DNA of 64,000 nt from Catonia carolina (Eukaryota; Arthropoda; Insecta; Hemiptera; Achilidae): contig JAQMRL010000003.1 in the NCBI GenBank assembly GCA_035578175.1, forward strand, positions 86,530,469 to 86,594,468. The letters are read 5' to 3'. Positions 42,352-52,799 of the stretch are shown in pieces (position 1 is the stretch's first letter; every line of letters starts with the position of its first letter). The notes beneath the pieces were generated by a model. It saw only the letters and a program-made list of their open reading frames with translations. It was not told where the DNA came from and did not search any database. The translations under genes and the position numbers were made by a program.

Positions 42352-43005
42352 ATGGAAAATAATCAAAACGAGAAAAAAATAACACTTATTCAAATTTTAT
42401 TAAACATTTATCTAAGAGGAATAAATAAAATAATTACATGGGAAAAAATATCTACTGATTTGCAGTCAATTACTATAGTTGGAACAGAATCAGAATATAA
42501 TGACGAAATAACAAAATTAAAAAAAGAAATTATAAATATTGCGAATGTGCTAAACGGTGGTATAGATAAAGTAATTGAAAAGAAATATCATCAAACGTTT
42601 AAACAAAAACCAATTACATTTACTTTCTTTCTAATGCTATTGGAAAAAATGAACTATAATAAAATCTTCAATAAGTCGTACAGTGATTTTTTATCTGATG
42701 CAATAATTAATATTATTAAAGAATTAATTAATAAAAATATTGAAGTAGAAAATAATACCGATGATGATGATAATGGTGATAATGGTAACAGTAGTAATCA
42801 GGATAATGATGAAAGTGAATGTAATGTTCCAAAATTAATATTTAAAAATGTATTAAAAAAAGTTATTATTGATGGCGTAGAAAATGAACAAGTTACCTTA
42901 GATTTCAAGTGTGTAAACAAGGTAGAAAATATTAAAAAAGAAATGGAATTTTTAGTAAAAGTTACGATGGAAATGGTTCCTAATAAAAAAAGGAAAATAA
43001 ATTAA
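42352..43005 (+). CDS. Unknown Polinton protein D, 217 residues (possible paralog of protein A)
   Basis: It starts 6 nt after an acceptor-like ATTTTTTAG. The N-terminal half is helical (LIQILLNIYLRGINKIITWE, then KEIINIANVLNGGIDKV). An acidic low-complexity linker (NTDDDDNGDNGNSS) follows, and a more ordered C-terminal part ends in a basic tail (NKKRKIN) that looks like a nuclear signal. Architecture parallels protein A. No known family. The acidic linker is encoded by GAT/GGT-type repeats, a sign of local slippage growth. Confidence 0.65.
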   Translation: MENNQNEKKITLIQILLNIYLRGINKIITWEKISTDLQSITIVGTESEYNDEITKLKKEIINIANVLNGGIDKVIEKKYHQTFKQKPITFTFFLMLLEKMNYNKIFNKSYSDFLSDAIINIIKELINKNIEVENNTDDDDNGDNGNSSNQDNDESECNVPKLIFKNVLKKVIIDGVENEQVTLDFKCVNKVENIKKEMEFLVKVTMEMVPNKKRKIN

Positions 43006-43056
43006 TTTTTATATTTTATCTGCTTGTTTTTTATCTGTTATTGTTTTTTTAGAAAA

Positions 43057-43362
43057 ATGAACACTGGAACAATTCAAAATTATTGTAATAAATGTGATGA
43101 AAATTTCTGCTATCGATGCATGAAGCAATTTGCATGTGCATATTTATTTAACAGACATTTGTTAAAAAAACAATGTCAAATTCATGAAACCCACAAAAAT
43201 AAATGGAGCATAGACATTGGTACCCATCGACCAGAACTTTGTGGACGTTACGGTACCACAAATCCATGTATGCGATGCTCAGGTAAAATGTGCAGACGAA
43301 TAAAAAATTGCAGTGAACTTAAATGCAGATTCTGCAAAGCAGAAGTTGTATTTGATTTGTAA
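43057..43362 (+). CDS. Cys-rich, probably zinc-binding protein, 101 residues
   Basis: The ATG at 43057 is chosen because it follows the acceptor-like TTTTTTTAG by 4 nt. The frame upstream to 43024 opens only with TTG. Two Cys clusters are seen: CNKCDENFCYRCMKQFAC with a following HLLKKQC, and CGRYGTTNPCMRCSGKMC with KNCSELKCRFC. Their CxxC pairs fit two or more zinc sites, but the spacing matches no named finger I recall. It is the last gene of the cassette. A regulatory or nucleic-acid-binding role is plausible, unproven. Confidence 0.7.
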   Translation: MNTGTIQNYCNKCDENFCYRCMKQFACAYLFNRHLLKKQCQIHETHKNKWSIDIGTHRPELCGRYGTTNPCMRCSGKMCRRIKNCSELKCRFCKAEVVFDL

Positions 43363-43369
43363 CTTGATT

Positions 43370-44940
43370 TTTACCTAAATTTAAACTCAAATTATTAAAG
43401 TACAAAATAATTAACCCTAAATTATTCCTTAATTAGAAAATTTAAAAAAATTAAATAATTAAAATTAAAAAAAGTAAGTAATTAAAATTAAACTCAAATT
43501 ATTAAAGTACAAAATAATTAACCCTAAATTATTCCCTAATTAAAAAATTTAAAAAAATTAAATAATTACAATTAAAAAAAGTAAGTAATTAAAATTAAAC
43601 TCAAATTAAATCATAATATTAAATTATTAACCCTAAATTATTCCTTAATTAGAAAATTTAAAAAAATTAAATAATTAAAATTAAAAGAAGTAAGTAATTA
43701 AAATTAAACTCAAATTATTAAAGTACAAAATAATTAACCCTAAATTATTCCTTAATTAGAAAATTTAAAAAAATTAAATAATTAAAATTAAAAGAAGTAA
43801 GTAATTAAAATTAAACTCAAATTATTAAAGTACAAAATAATTAACCCTAAATTATTCCTTAATTAGAAAATTTAAAAAAATTAAATAATTAAAATTAAAA
43901 GAAGTAAGTAATTAAAATTAAACTCAAATTATTAAAGTACAAAATAATTAACCCTAAATTATTCGTTAATTAGATAATTTAAAAAAATTAAATAATTAAA
44001 ATTAAAAAAAACAAGTAATTAAAATTAAACTCAAATTAAATCATAATATTAAATTATTAACCCTAAATTATTCCTTAATTAGAAAATTTAAAAAAATTAA
44101 ATAATTAAAATTAAAAGAAGTAAGTAATTAAAATTAAACTCAAATTATTAAAGTACAAAATAATTAACCCTAAATTATTCCTTAATTAGAAAATTTAAAA
44201 AAATTAAATAATTAAAATTAAAAGAAGTAAGTAATTAAAATTAAACTCAAATTATTAAAGTACAAAATAATTAACCCTAAATTATTCCTTAATTAGAAAA
44301 TTTAAAAAAATTAAATAATTAAAATTAAAAAAAGTAAGTAATTAAAATTAAACTCAAATTATTAAAGTACAAAATAATTAACCCTAAATTATTCCCTAAT
44401 TAAAAAATTTAAAAAAATTAAATAATTAAAATTAAAAAAAGTAAGTAATTAAAATTAAACTCAAATTAAATCATAATATTAAATTATTAACCCTAAATTA
44501 TTCCTTAATTAGAAAATTTAAAAAAATTAAATAATTAAAATTAAAAGAAGTAAGTAATTAAAATTAAACTCAAATTATTAAAGTACAAAATAATTAACCC
44601 TAAATTATTCGTTAATTAGATAATTTAAAAAATTAAATAATTAAAATTAAAAAAAGTAAGTAATTAAAATTAAACTCAAATTAAATCATAATATTAAATT
44701 ATTAACCCTAAATTATTCCTTAATTAGAAAATTTAAAAAAATTAAATAATTAAAATTAAAAGAAGTAAGTAATTAAAATTAAACTCAAATTATTAAAGTA
44801 CAAAATAATTAACCCTAAATTATTCGTTAATTAGATAATTTAAAAAAATTAAATAATTAAAATTAAAAAAAGTAAGTAATTAAAATTAAACTCAAATTAA
44901 ATCATAATATTAAATCATTAAAGTACAAAATAATTAAATC
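43370..44940 (+). repeat. Tandem array A, about 14 units of about 107 bp
   Basis: Units contain AAGTACAAAATAATTAACCC and AATTAAAATTAAACTC. GTAAGT recurs at 43473, 43581, 43690, 43797, 43904, 44120, 44227, 44334, 44441, 44550, 44655, 44764 and 44872; the unit near 44012 lacks it. Two unit versions alternate: one with CAAATTATTAAAGTAC and one with CAAATTAAATCATAATATTA. No ORF. The units resemble the block at 39720-40200. Confidence 0.85.
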
Positions 44941-44981
44941 AAAATTACTTCTTATTTAGAAAAATTAAAAAAGTAAATAAT

Positions 44982-46118
44982 TATCATTACGAGTTTCATC
45001 AAGTTAATCATGTTATTATGAACGGATAAATGTAACCTAAATATTTTTTGAGGAGGTATTAATTTACCCCCTCAAATTTTCAACGTCATGAATTTTGTAT
45101 TGGGCTGTAATTTACTGTGCAGTAAAATTGTTGAAAACTGCTCATACCGTGGCGGGATTCAGCAATTTTATTCGCGGTAAATCGCTTAATGCAAATTTCA
45201 TTTTGATTTTTATCATACTTTAATTGTAAATAATGTAATTACTTTCACTTTATTTTTTTAATGTAAAGTAAATAAGTATCATTACGAGTTTCATCAAGTT
45301 AATCATGTTATTATGAACGGATAAATGTAACCTAAATATTTTTTGAGGAGGTATTAATTTACCCCCTCAAATTTTCAACGTCATGAATTTTGTATTGGGC
45401 TGTAATTTACTGTGCAGTAAAATTGTTGAAAACTGCTCATACCGTGGCGGGATTCAGCAATTTTATTCGCGGTAAATCGCTTAATGCAAATTTCATTTTG
45501 ATTTTTATCATACTTTAATTGTAAATAATGTAATTACTTTCACTTTATTTTTTTAATGTAAAGTAAATAATGTTATTATGAACGGATAAATGTAACCTAA
45601 ATATTTTTTGAGGAGGTATTAATTTACCCCCTCAAATTTTCAACGTCATGAATTTTGTATTGGGCTGTAATTTACTGTGCAGTAAAATTGTTGAAAACTG
45701 CTCATACCGTGGCGGGATTCAGCAATTTTATTCGCGGTAAATCGCTTAATGCAAATTTCATTTTGATTTTTATCATACTTTAATTGTAAATAATGTAATT
45801 ACTTTCACTTTATTTTTTTAATGTAAAGTAAATAAGTATCATTACGAGTTTCATCAAGTTAATCATGTTATTATGAACGGATAAATGTAACCTAAATATT
45901 TTTTGAGGAGGTATTAATTTACCCCCTCAAATTTTCAACGTCATGAATTTTGTATTGGGCTGTAATTTACTGTGCAGTAAAATTGTTGAAAACTGCTCAT
46001 ACCGTGGCGGGATTCAGCAATTTTATTCGCGGTAAATCGCTTAATGCAAATTTCATTTTGATTTTTATCATACTTTAATTGTAAATAATGTAATTACTTT
46101 CACTTTATTTTTTTAATG
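44982..46118 (+). repeat. Tandem array B, four units of about 295 bp
   Basis: Units start at 44982, 45277, about 45570 (30 bp shorter) and 45837. Each begins TATCATTACGAGTTTCATCA (missing from the third). Each holds an imperfect 9-bp hairpin, GAGGAGGTA/TACCCCCTC with loop TTAATT (45050-45073 in the first), and the inverted repeat TTTACTGTGCAGTAAA. They also share ACCGTGGCGGGATTCAGC. The units look almost identical, so expansion is recent. Confidence 0.9.
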
Positions 46119-46524
46119 TATTATTTTTATAATATGTGTAACTAACGTTCTCGATGTTAATAAATATTCATATTAATTATAAAAATATTATCTAAATAAT
46201 GTAATTACTTTCACTTTATTTTTTAATGTATTATTTGTATTATATATGTAACTAACGTTCTCGATGTTAATAAATATTCATATTAATTATAAAAATATTA
46301 TCTAAATAATGTAATTACTTTCACTTTATTTTTTTAATGTATTATTTGTATTATATATATAACTAACGTTCTCGATGTTAATAAATATTCATATTAATTA
46401 TAAAAATATTATCTAAATAATGTAATTACTTTCACTTTATTTTTTTAATGTATTATTTGTATTATATATGAAACTAACGTTCGTGATGTTAATAAATATT
46501 CATATTAATTATAAAAATATTATC
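46119..46524 (+). repeat. Tandem array C, four units of about 111 bp
   Basis: ACTAACGTTCTCGATGTTAA recurs near 46141, 46251, 46362 and (with a change) 46473. Each unit ends in AATGTAATTACTTTCACTTT, which also ends array B units, so array C seems to have grown from an array B end. Confidence 0.85.
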
Positions 46525-47274
46525 AAAAAATGTTTTACCTGTTATTGACTCCATTCCTGTTTTTGAAACCCACAAGTTGTTGTTTGGATAAATTTCCAGG
46601 ATTAATTTTCTAAACTTAATACGCACAAATATTTTTTTAAAGTTATACGTCTCCACTCGATGATTGCAATAGAAAGAATGAACGTATGCGGAATAATAGT
46701 GAATAATTATTTTTCCTATTACAAAATAGGCACTTCACAATACATCATAAATTCTTGTTAAGCGTAAAACATAAATTCTCAAATAATTGTTATTCGTGCA
46801 CGTGTAAGCATTTTCATAGCTTTTTTAATTTTTACTGTGACTCTTATTTTAAATTAAAAACATGACTTTTTAATTTTTACTGTCACTAATATTTTAAATT
46901 AAAAACACGACGTAAAAGATATACGTCAACGTTATAATTTTCAGTACTACAGGGTGTTTCAAAAATAAAGACAACATTTACATGAAAAAATATGATATGA
47001 TTAAAATCATATTATTTATATGATAAAATTTTTATATCTTGATCCCTATAAGACCTAGGCCAAATCTGATTGAAGTTTTGGAACCCCAAAATTTTTGCCC
47101 CTTCAAAATGTAGGGTATGCAAAATGGAATACATATATGTATGACTGGTTGCATTCTTATAATTGCAGGGGCATTTTTAAAAACTGTTATAACTTTTGAA
47201 CGGTTTGTTCGATTTTCAAAATGAAAACGGCTATTTTCTCAGCTCGACGAAAGGAAACTTTTGTCATATAGTTA
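46525..47274. other. Non-coding right arm of the Polinton
   Basis: No ORF of note. A tandem duplication of about 48 bp lies near 46825-46918 (TTTTTAATTTTTACTGTGAC and TTTTTAATTTTTACTGTCAC). ACAGGGTGTTTCAAAAATAA near 46950 resembles a terminal sequence of other insect elements. Confidence 0.5.
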
Positions 47275-47421
47275 TGCAATAATATTACTTGACGTCATAT
47301 GGGAGGTGTGTCGCATGACGCCATATGGGAGGTGTGTCGAACATGATGTTGCATCGTGATGGGGTCAAGCCCCCCCCCCCAGGGGTCAAGGTTGGCCGAG
47401 GACGAATAGTCCCCTACTACT
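47275..47421 (-). repeat. Polinton right terminal inverted repeat (147 bp)
   Basis: Reverse complement of 24576-24723, identical apart from a C run of 11. It ends CTACTACT with the target duplication CATATA following at 47422-47427. The CRE-like TGACGTCA is at 47290-47297. Confidence 0.97.
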
Positions 47422-47518
47422 CATATATTTAACAGAAAATATAAAATTGCATGTGCATATTGTAATCTAATATTATTCATTTGTAAAAAAAAATTCCGGA
47501 AATCAAATTAATACTGGC

Positions 47519-47690
47519 CGCTTCCGAGCCTCAGTGGTCAGCGTGTGCTACGCTGCAAAGCGTATGTCCCGGGTTCGATTCTCATTTTGAGTCTGGAAAG
47601 TTATTTTACGTTCAAACCCACCGTTTAATAACCCAAATTATTTGTTAATGACCAAGATGTTGATGCGTTTTCGAATAAAACTATTAGAAA
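47519..47690 (+). repeat. Second tRNA-derived SINE family
   Basis: A clear A box (AGCCTCAGTGGTCAGCGTG) and B box (GGGTTCGATTC) are spaced as in tRNA genes, but no tRNA cloverleaf or anticodon is supported. The tail, TTAATGACCAAGATGTTGAT, resembles TAATGACCAAAAATGTCAAT near 55690, a related copy. Confidence 0.65.
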
Positions 47691-47699
47691 ATATGTATT

Positions 47700-49025
47700 A
47701 TTATTTTCTTTGTGTTTTTATTTTACATTCTACTGTTTTCCATTTAATTACTAATGACGACGATGGGTGATAGATGAAAATGAGTGAAAAAGAAAAGCCA
47801 AACCTGGCAAATTTATCGAACGCGGTACCTCTGGCGCAGAAACCAATCCCAGAAATGAGTAAAATATAAAAAATAGTATTGATAAGAGATTTTGGAGAAA
47901 TCATTGGGATTCTACTATAAACCATTTATTTTTATATTGGCAAGCACCTTATATTATTATAAATACGTTAATTTTAGAAGAAAATTATATTGGATGCAAA
48001 TTACGATTTTGAAAACCAGGTAGATTTGTTTTAATTAAAGTAAAGAACAATTAATTATCGGATTGAAACGGATTTTGTAAAAATAAAATAAAATGAAATT
48101 ATTACTTTCAGTAGGTAACCGTATACTTTTTAAATCTGCACAGAAAGCGGGATAAAAAAAGATTACATTTTAATTTTATAAAAAGATTATCATCATTTTA
48201 ACAATTTCGTTTAATTAAATACATTTAAGTAGAGAGTTCTTTATGTATTTTTCCAGTAGATATAAAAGCTCCGGGAAAATCATATCCATACCAGATGTTT
48301 TGGACGTACGTACATTAATCTTACTAATTGAAAAACCCACTGCAATTAAGTTGCGAACGGAATTATCTTATACAATAAAAGTACAGGTTCATTAAAAAAA
48401 ACCAACATTTTTGTTATATGTAAATTAAACATGTAGTCTACAAAAACTGGAAAACGAATCTCTTTTGAAAAGGGTTGTTTATCATCGTCCCTTATACGAT
48501 TTATTCAAATAATACGCTTATTATTTTAACTGTAATTAAGTGCTTTACTGTTACTTTAATTCTTATTTTAGTTTACGATTTATTAAACTGAGTAAGAATA
48601 CTTAGGTGTCCATAAACATTTGAAAACGAACACTCGCGTATTTAAAACACTAAATAATAAAAACATTTAAGTACAAAAAAATAATAAAATTGATAACATT
48701 TAATAGAGCACGTACATGTTTTATAAATTTTTGATTGGTTTACCATTTCTTCTTACTATAAAGGTAGACTGCGTTATCTATGCTAACAATATCGTAGCTG
48801 TAGATTAGATGGCCGTTGCTCAAAATATTCATGGAACGAATGAATCGAATAAATTTCATTCGAATAAGTTCCTAGCAGCTACACTGCTACATGAATATTG
48901 TCGATACAGTATAATACTAATCATGGCTACGAACATACGAAGGTATTATTCGAATAAATCCGCAGAAACTGACATAACAAACGCTAAAGTGATGGATTTT
49001 AGGCACATTAAACATATTACATGTA
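47700..49025. other. Intergenic, no gene seen
   Basis: AT-rich. The ORFs at 47701-47925 (-) and 48809-49123 (+) show no domain. The second runs into a SINE. Confidence 0.45.
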
Positions 49026-49029
49026 TTCT

Positions 49030-49250
49030 TGACCACCGGGTTGGTCTACAGGTAAATTCGTCGCCTGAGTCAACTGTTAAACAGCTGATTTTCGGAGACA
49101 AAGATTCCTGGTTCAAATCCTAGAAAAAGTCTTTTATACGGATTTGAATACTAGTATGTAGTAACCGGTGAACTTTGATGGTCGGGCTTTAAGTAACCAT
49201 TCTCTCTCAGGAATGATCGGCCTAAGTCTGTACACGACTACAAATCAAAA
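49030..49250 (+). repeat. tRNA-derived SINE, copy 4
   Basis: Head ACCGGGTTGGTCTACAGG, B box GGTTCAAATCC near 49110, body GAATGATCGGCCTAAGTC. Same family as 1535, 13627 and 16836. Confidence 0.7.
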
Positions 49251-49469
49251 AACGGAAACTACAAGAGCAACAAACGGTTATCGTAATCTACATTAAAAGT
49301 TAGGCCTGGATTGAGTTTGAAGTTTCAGTTTTGAACGAAAGTGACCCAAACCGGAGGTCAAGAAATCAAAATCGGAATTCGGAAACAATACTGTCATTCG
49401 ATTTCTCATAAAGAGAAGATACAAAAATTACTAAAGGTTTTTGTCATAGGTCAAAGGTAAGCCTTTTTT

Positions 49470-50400
49470 ACTCTCTCTTGCCTATATCAATATATAGGAA
49501 GGAAAGTATTGTTTTCATGTCAATTTTTCGAAATAGATTTTTCACCGGATCTACACGTTTTCAGACCCCCTGAACCCAAAAAACGTTTTTAGCGATTAGT
49601 CTGTGTGTGTGTGCGTGCGTGCGTGCGTGAACAGAATATCTCAAGAAAAGAACATCGTACGAACTTGAAACTTAAGTTAGGTACTACTAGAGAACCCGAC
49701 ACGAACATTTTTATCAAAATCTGTCATCCGGAAGTAGTAGTTTATTCGTGTCATTTTTCACTTTTTGCGATTTTCTCAAAAACGGCTCCTTTAAGTTTTT
49801 AAAAATCGCCTGGTTTACTAGAAATTTTTTATGCTCTACAAGATACGGTAGACGCCTTGTCTGCTGAAATTCTTGGTAAGGCTGTTTTCACGTAAATTTT
49901 TTTTTTTTAAGATTGCGGGTTTGGTATGCATTTTAGCGCAAAAATTTATATAATAAAAGTTGTAAACAATTTAAAATCCTACAACTTTTATTTCTAACAT
50001 TTTTTTTGTATAACGCTTTGTTTAGCGGTAATTAGCGTTTTTCTCTTTTTTCTCACGAAAACTTGTAAAAAATCGAATTTTTTAAAAACATTTCAAGGTT
50101 ATTATGCATCTTACGACAAAAAAGTGTAATAAAATTTATAGGAAATTAAAAGATCTGCAACTTTGATTTAGACCGTTTTTCTCTACAGAGCCTAATTTAG
50201 CGTGAAATAATGATTTTTCGTATTTTCAATCCAAATTGAGGTTAATTTTCATTTTGCGTCATTCACTCATGATTAAATTAAGGTTATGTTTATTGAGGTT
50301 AGTTTTTTGTTTATTTCTAATGATTTATTACTAATGTTAGATTATAATGTTAATTATTTGCATTAGCAAGAGAAAGTTGTGTGAGTGTTTTACACCAGAT
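49470..50400 (-). repeat. 0.9-kb interspersed repeat, copy 5 (inverted)
   Basis: From ACTCTCTCTTGCCTATATCA to GTGTGAGTGTTTTACACCAG, the reverse of copies 2-4. Confidence 0.75.
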
Positions 50401-51154
50401 TTTTATAAATTGCCACCAGCCATGAAACGCGTAATCTTATGAAAGGGATTTTTAATAATTCCCAAAAAATGTGTTGAAATGTTATTAAACTAAATTCGGT
50501 GTACAATATTATTTTACTTCTTGTACAATTCACTGAATTGAGACGAATTGAAATTTTAGTATTATTCAGCGAGTGATTTTTAAATATTTAAACCATTAAA
50601 TGATAATAATACAATATTAGTTATTCAATGAATAAATAAATAAATGGTTCATCCCGAGCGGATTAATTTGGTTGTTTTCAATGAGCAAACAGGTCTATTC
50701 AAAATTCCAATGGAAATCGAAAATGGATTCTATATTTGAAAATGTTATTGTTTAAAATCATTGGTGTTCATTTTCAGCTGAAATTAATCCAATTGTATAA
50801 GTAGAAAATCAGGTCAATACACAAACGCCTCTTAGCTGTCATCATAATGATTATGTTTGTCATTAAAACTGGATATCATTAAAATCGGATTTACTTCTAA
50901 ATTATAATGCATAATAAATGTCTGATTTAAATACAACAAAGTTTTTGGTCCAATATTGTCATCATTATTATTTATAACAAATATTAAATACGTCATTATT
51001 TCGTTTATTTAAATCAAATTATATGTTCAAATAAATTCATTGAATGTTTTGATTATTATTTGTAAAATATTTATCTCGTTTTCATTTATCAGTTCATCTG
51101 AAATATTTCAATATTTGGGATTACTGGTATTTAATGCTCTTTTATTATAAAAAA
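50401..51154. other. Intergenic, no gene seen
   Basis: AT-rich, with no ORF or repeat that I can name. Confidence 0.4.
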
Positions 51155-51640
51155 TATGGTGTAAAACTCTCGCACAACTTTCTCTTGCTAATTCGAATAA
51201 TAAACAATATAACCTAACGTTAGTAATAAAACATTAAAAATAAACAAAACCCATCCTCAAAAAACATAACCTAATTTTAATAATGAGTGAATGATGCAAA
51301 ATGAAAACAAACCTTAGTTTGGCTTAATAATACGGAAAATCACTCTTTCACGCTGAACTATACTCTGTAGAGAAGAATGCTTAAAATAAAAGTTCTAATT
51401 TCCTAAAAAATTTGATTTATACAATTTTATCGTAAAACGCACACTACGGTCGAAATCTTAAAAAAATAATTTTTTACAGATTTTCATTAAAGAAAAAACT
51501 AATTACCGCTAAGCTAAGCGTTTTACAAAGAAATATTTGCAATAAAAGTTGTAGGTTTTTAAATTTTGTACAACTTTGATTGTATACACTTTTGCCCTGA
51601 AATGCGTATTAAGGCCGCAATCTTAAACAAAAACATTCAA
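51155..51640 (+). repeat. 0.9-kb repeat, truncated copy 6
   Basis: It starts TATGGTGTAAAACTCTCGCA and breaks off near 51640, before the second half of the family. Confidence 0.65.
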
Positions 51641-51793
51641 AATTTTGTTAAGCGTTTGGATGGTTGTATTGCATTGTATAATTTCTAAATAAAGAATCAA
51701 AGTTGAAAAAAATAAAATAAAAATTTACAAAACCGTTCACAAATGACAAAATGAAAAAAGTACATATAAAGATCTTTATATTATATAAAAAAA

Positions 51794-52710
51794 TCTGGTG
51801 TGAAACACTCACACAACTTTCTCTTGCCAATGCAAATAATTAACAATAAACCTAATATTAGTATTAAAACATTAGAAATGAACAGAAACTAACCTCAAAA
51901 ACATAACCTTATTTTAATCATGAGTGAATGACGCAAAATGACAATCGAACTCAGTTTGGCTTAAAAATACGGAAAATCACGCTTTCACGCTAAACTAGGC
52001 TCTGTAGAGAAAAATGCTCTAAACAAAAGTTGTAGATCTTTTAATTTTCTATAAATTTAATTATATACACTTTTGTCGTAAAATGCATACTAAGACCGAA
52101 ATGTTAAAAAAATCGATTTTTCTCACGTTTTCGTGAGAAAAAAAACAAAATCGCAAATTACCGCTAAACTAAGCGTTATACAAAAAAATGTTTGAAACAC
52201 AAGTTGTAGGTTTTTAAATTCTCTACAACTTTTATTATATAAGTTTTTGCGCTAAAATTTATATTAAAGCCGTAATCTTAAAAAAACAACGTTTTTACGT
52301 GAAAACAGCCTCACCGAGATTTTCAGCAAACATGGCGCTTACCCTATCTTGTAGAGAATAAAAAATTGAGTAAATTAGGCGATTTTAAAAAAATCGTAGG
52401 ACCAGTTTTTGAGAAAATCGCAAAAAACTGAAAAATTATACGAATAAACTACTACTTCCGGTTGACCGATTTTGATGAAAATGTTCGTGTCGCGTCCGGT
52501 AGTGGTATGTAACTTAAGTTTCAAGTTTCAAGTTCGTACGATGTTCCGTTCTTGAGATATTCTGTTCACACACAGACCAATCGCTAAAAACATGTTTTTT
52601 GGGTTCAGGGGGTCTGAAAACGTATAGATCCGGTGAAAACTCGATTTCGAAAAATCGACATGAAAACAATACTTTCCTTCCTATATATTCATATAGGCAA
52701 GAGAAAGTAA
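51794..52710 (+). repeat. 0.9-kb repeat, copy 7 (near complete)
   Basis: TCTGGTGTGAAACACTCACA to ATAGGCAAGAGAAAGTAA. A good reference copy for the family: uninterrupted, with only a short CA run. Confidence 0.8.
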
Positions 52711-52799
52711 TAAGTAAAATAATTTGTCATTAATTTTCAATCTAGAACTAATCACAATAAACACTATAGCACGTCCACTAGAATGGATGAACGGATTAG

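Larger units (their letters stand above)
24576..47421. mobile_element. Complete Maverick/Polinton (adintovirus-type) element
   Basis: The element is delimited by inverted repeats beginning AGTAGTAGGGGACTATTCG and by the 6-bp target duplication CATATA on both sides, the known Polinton signature. It carries all hallmark genes: retrovirus-like integrase, protein-primed DNA polymerase B, FtsK/HerA-type packaging ATPase, adenain-like protease, double jelly-roll major capsid and single jelly-roll minor capsid. Extra genes encode a phospholipase A2, a matrix metalloproteinase, a membrane protein, a dUTPase and several unknowns. With capsid genes it could in principle form virions. Only one gene is visibly broken (frameshift at 26044-26051). 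Confidence 0.97.

Noticed and set aside
43370..44940. Telomere-like ACCCTAA repeats
   Set aside because: The motif occurs once per 107-bp unit, not in tandem.
43370..46524. CRISPR array
   Set aside because: Units are joined without unique spacers, and the DNA is eukaryotic.
47519..47600. tRNA gene
   Set aside because: A and B boxes are present, but no acceptor stem or anticodon arm; fits a SINE.
48809..49123. 104-residue plus ORF
   Set aside because: Runs into a SINE at its 3' end; no family.
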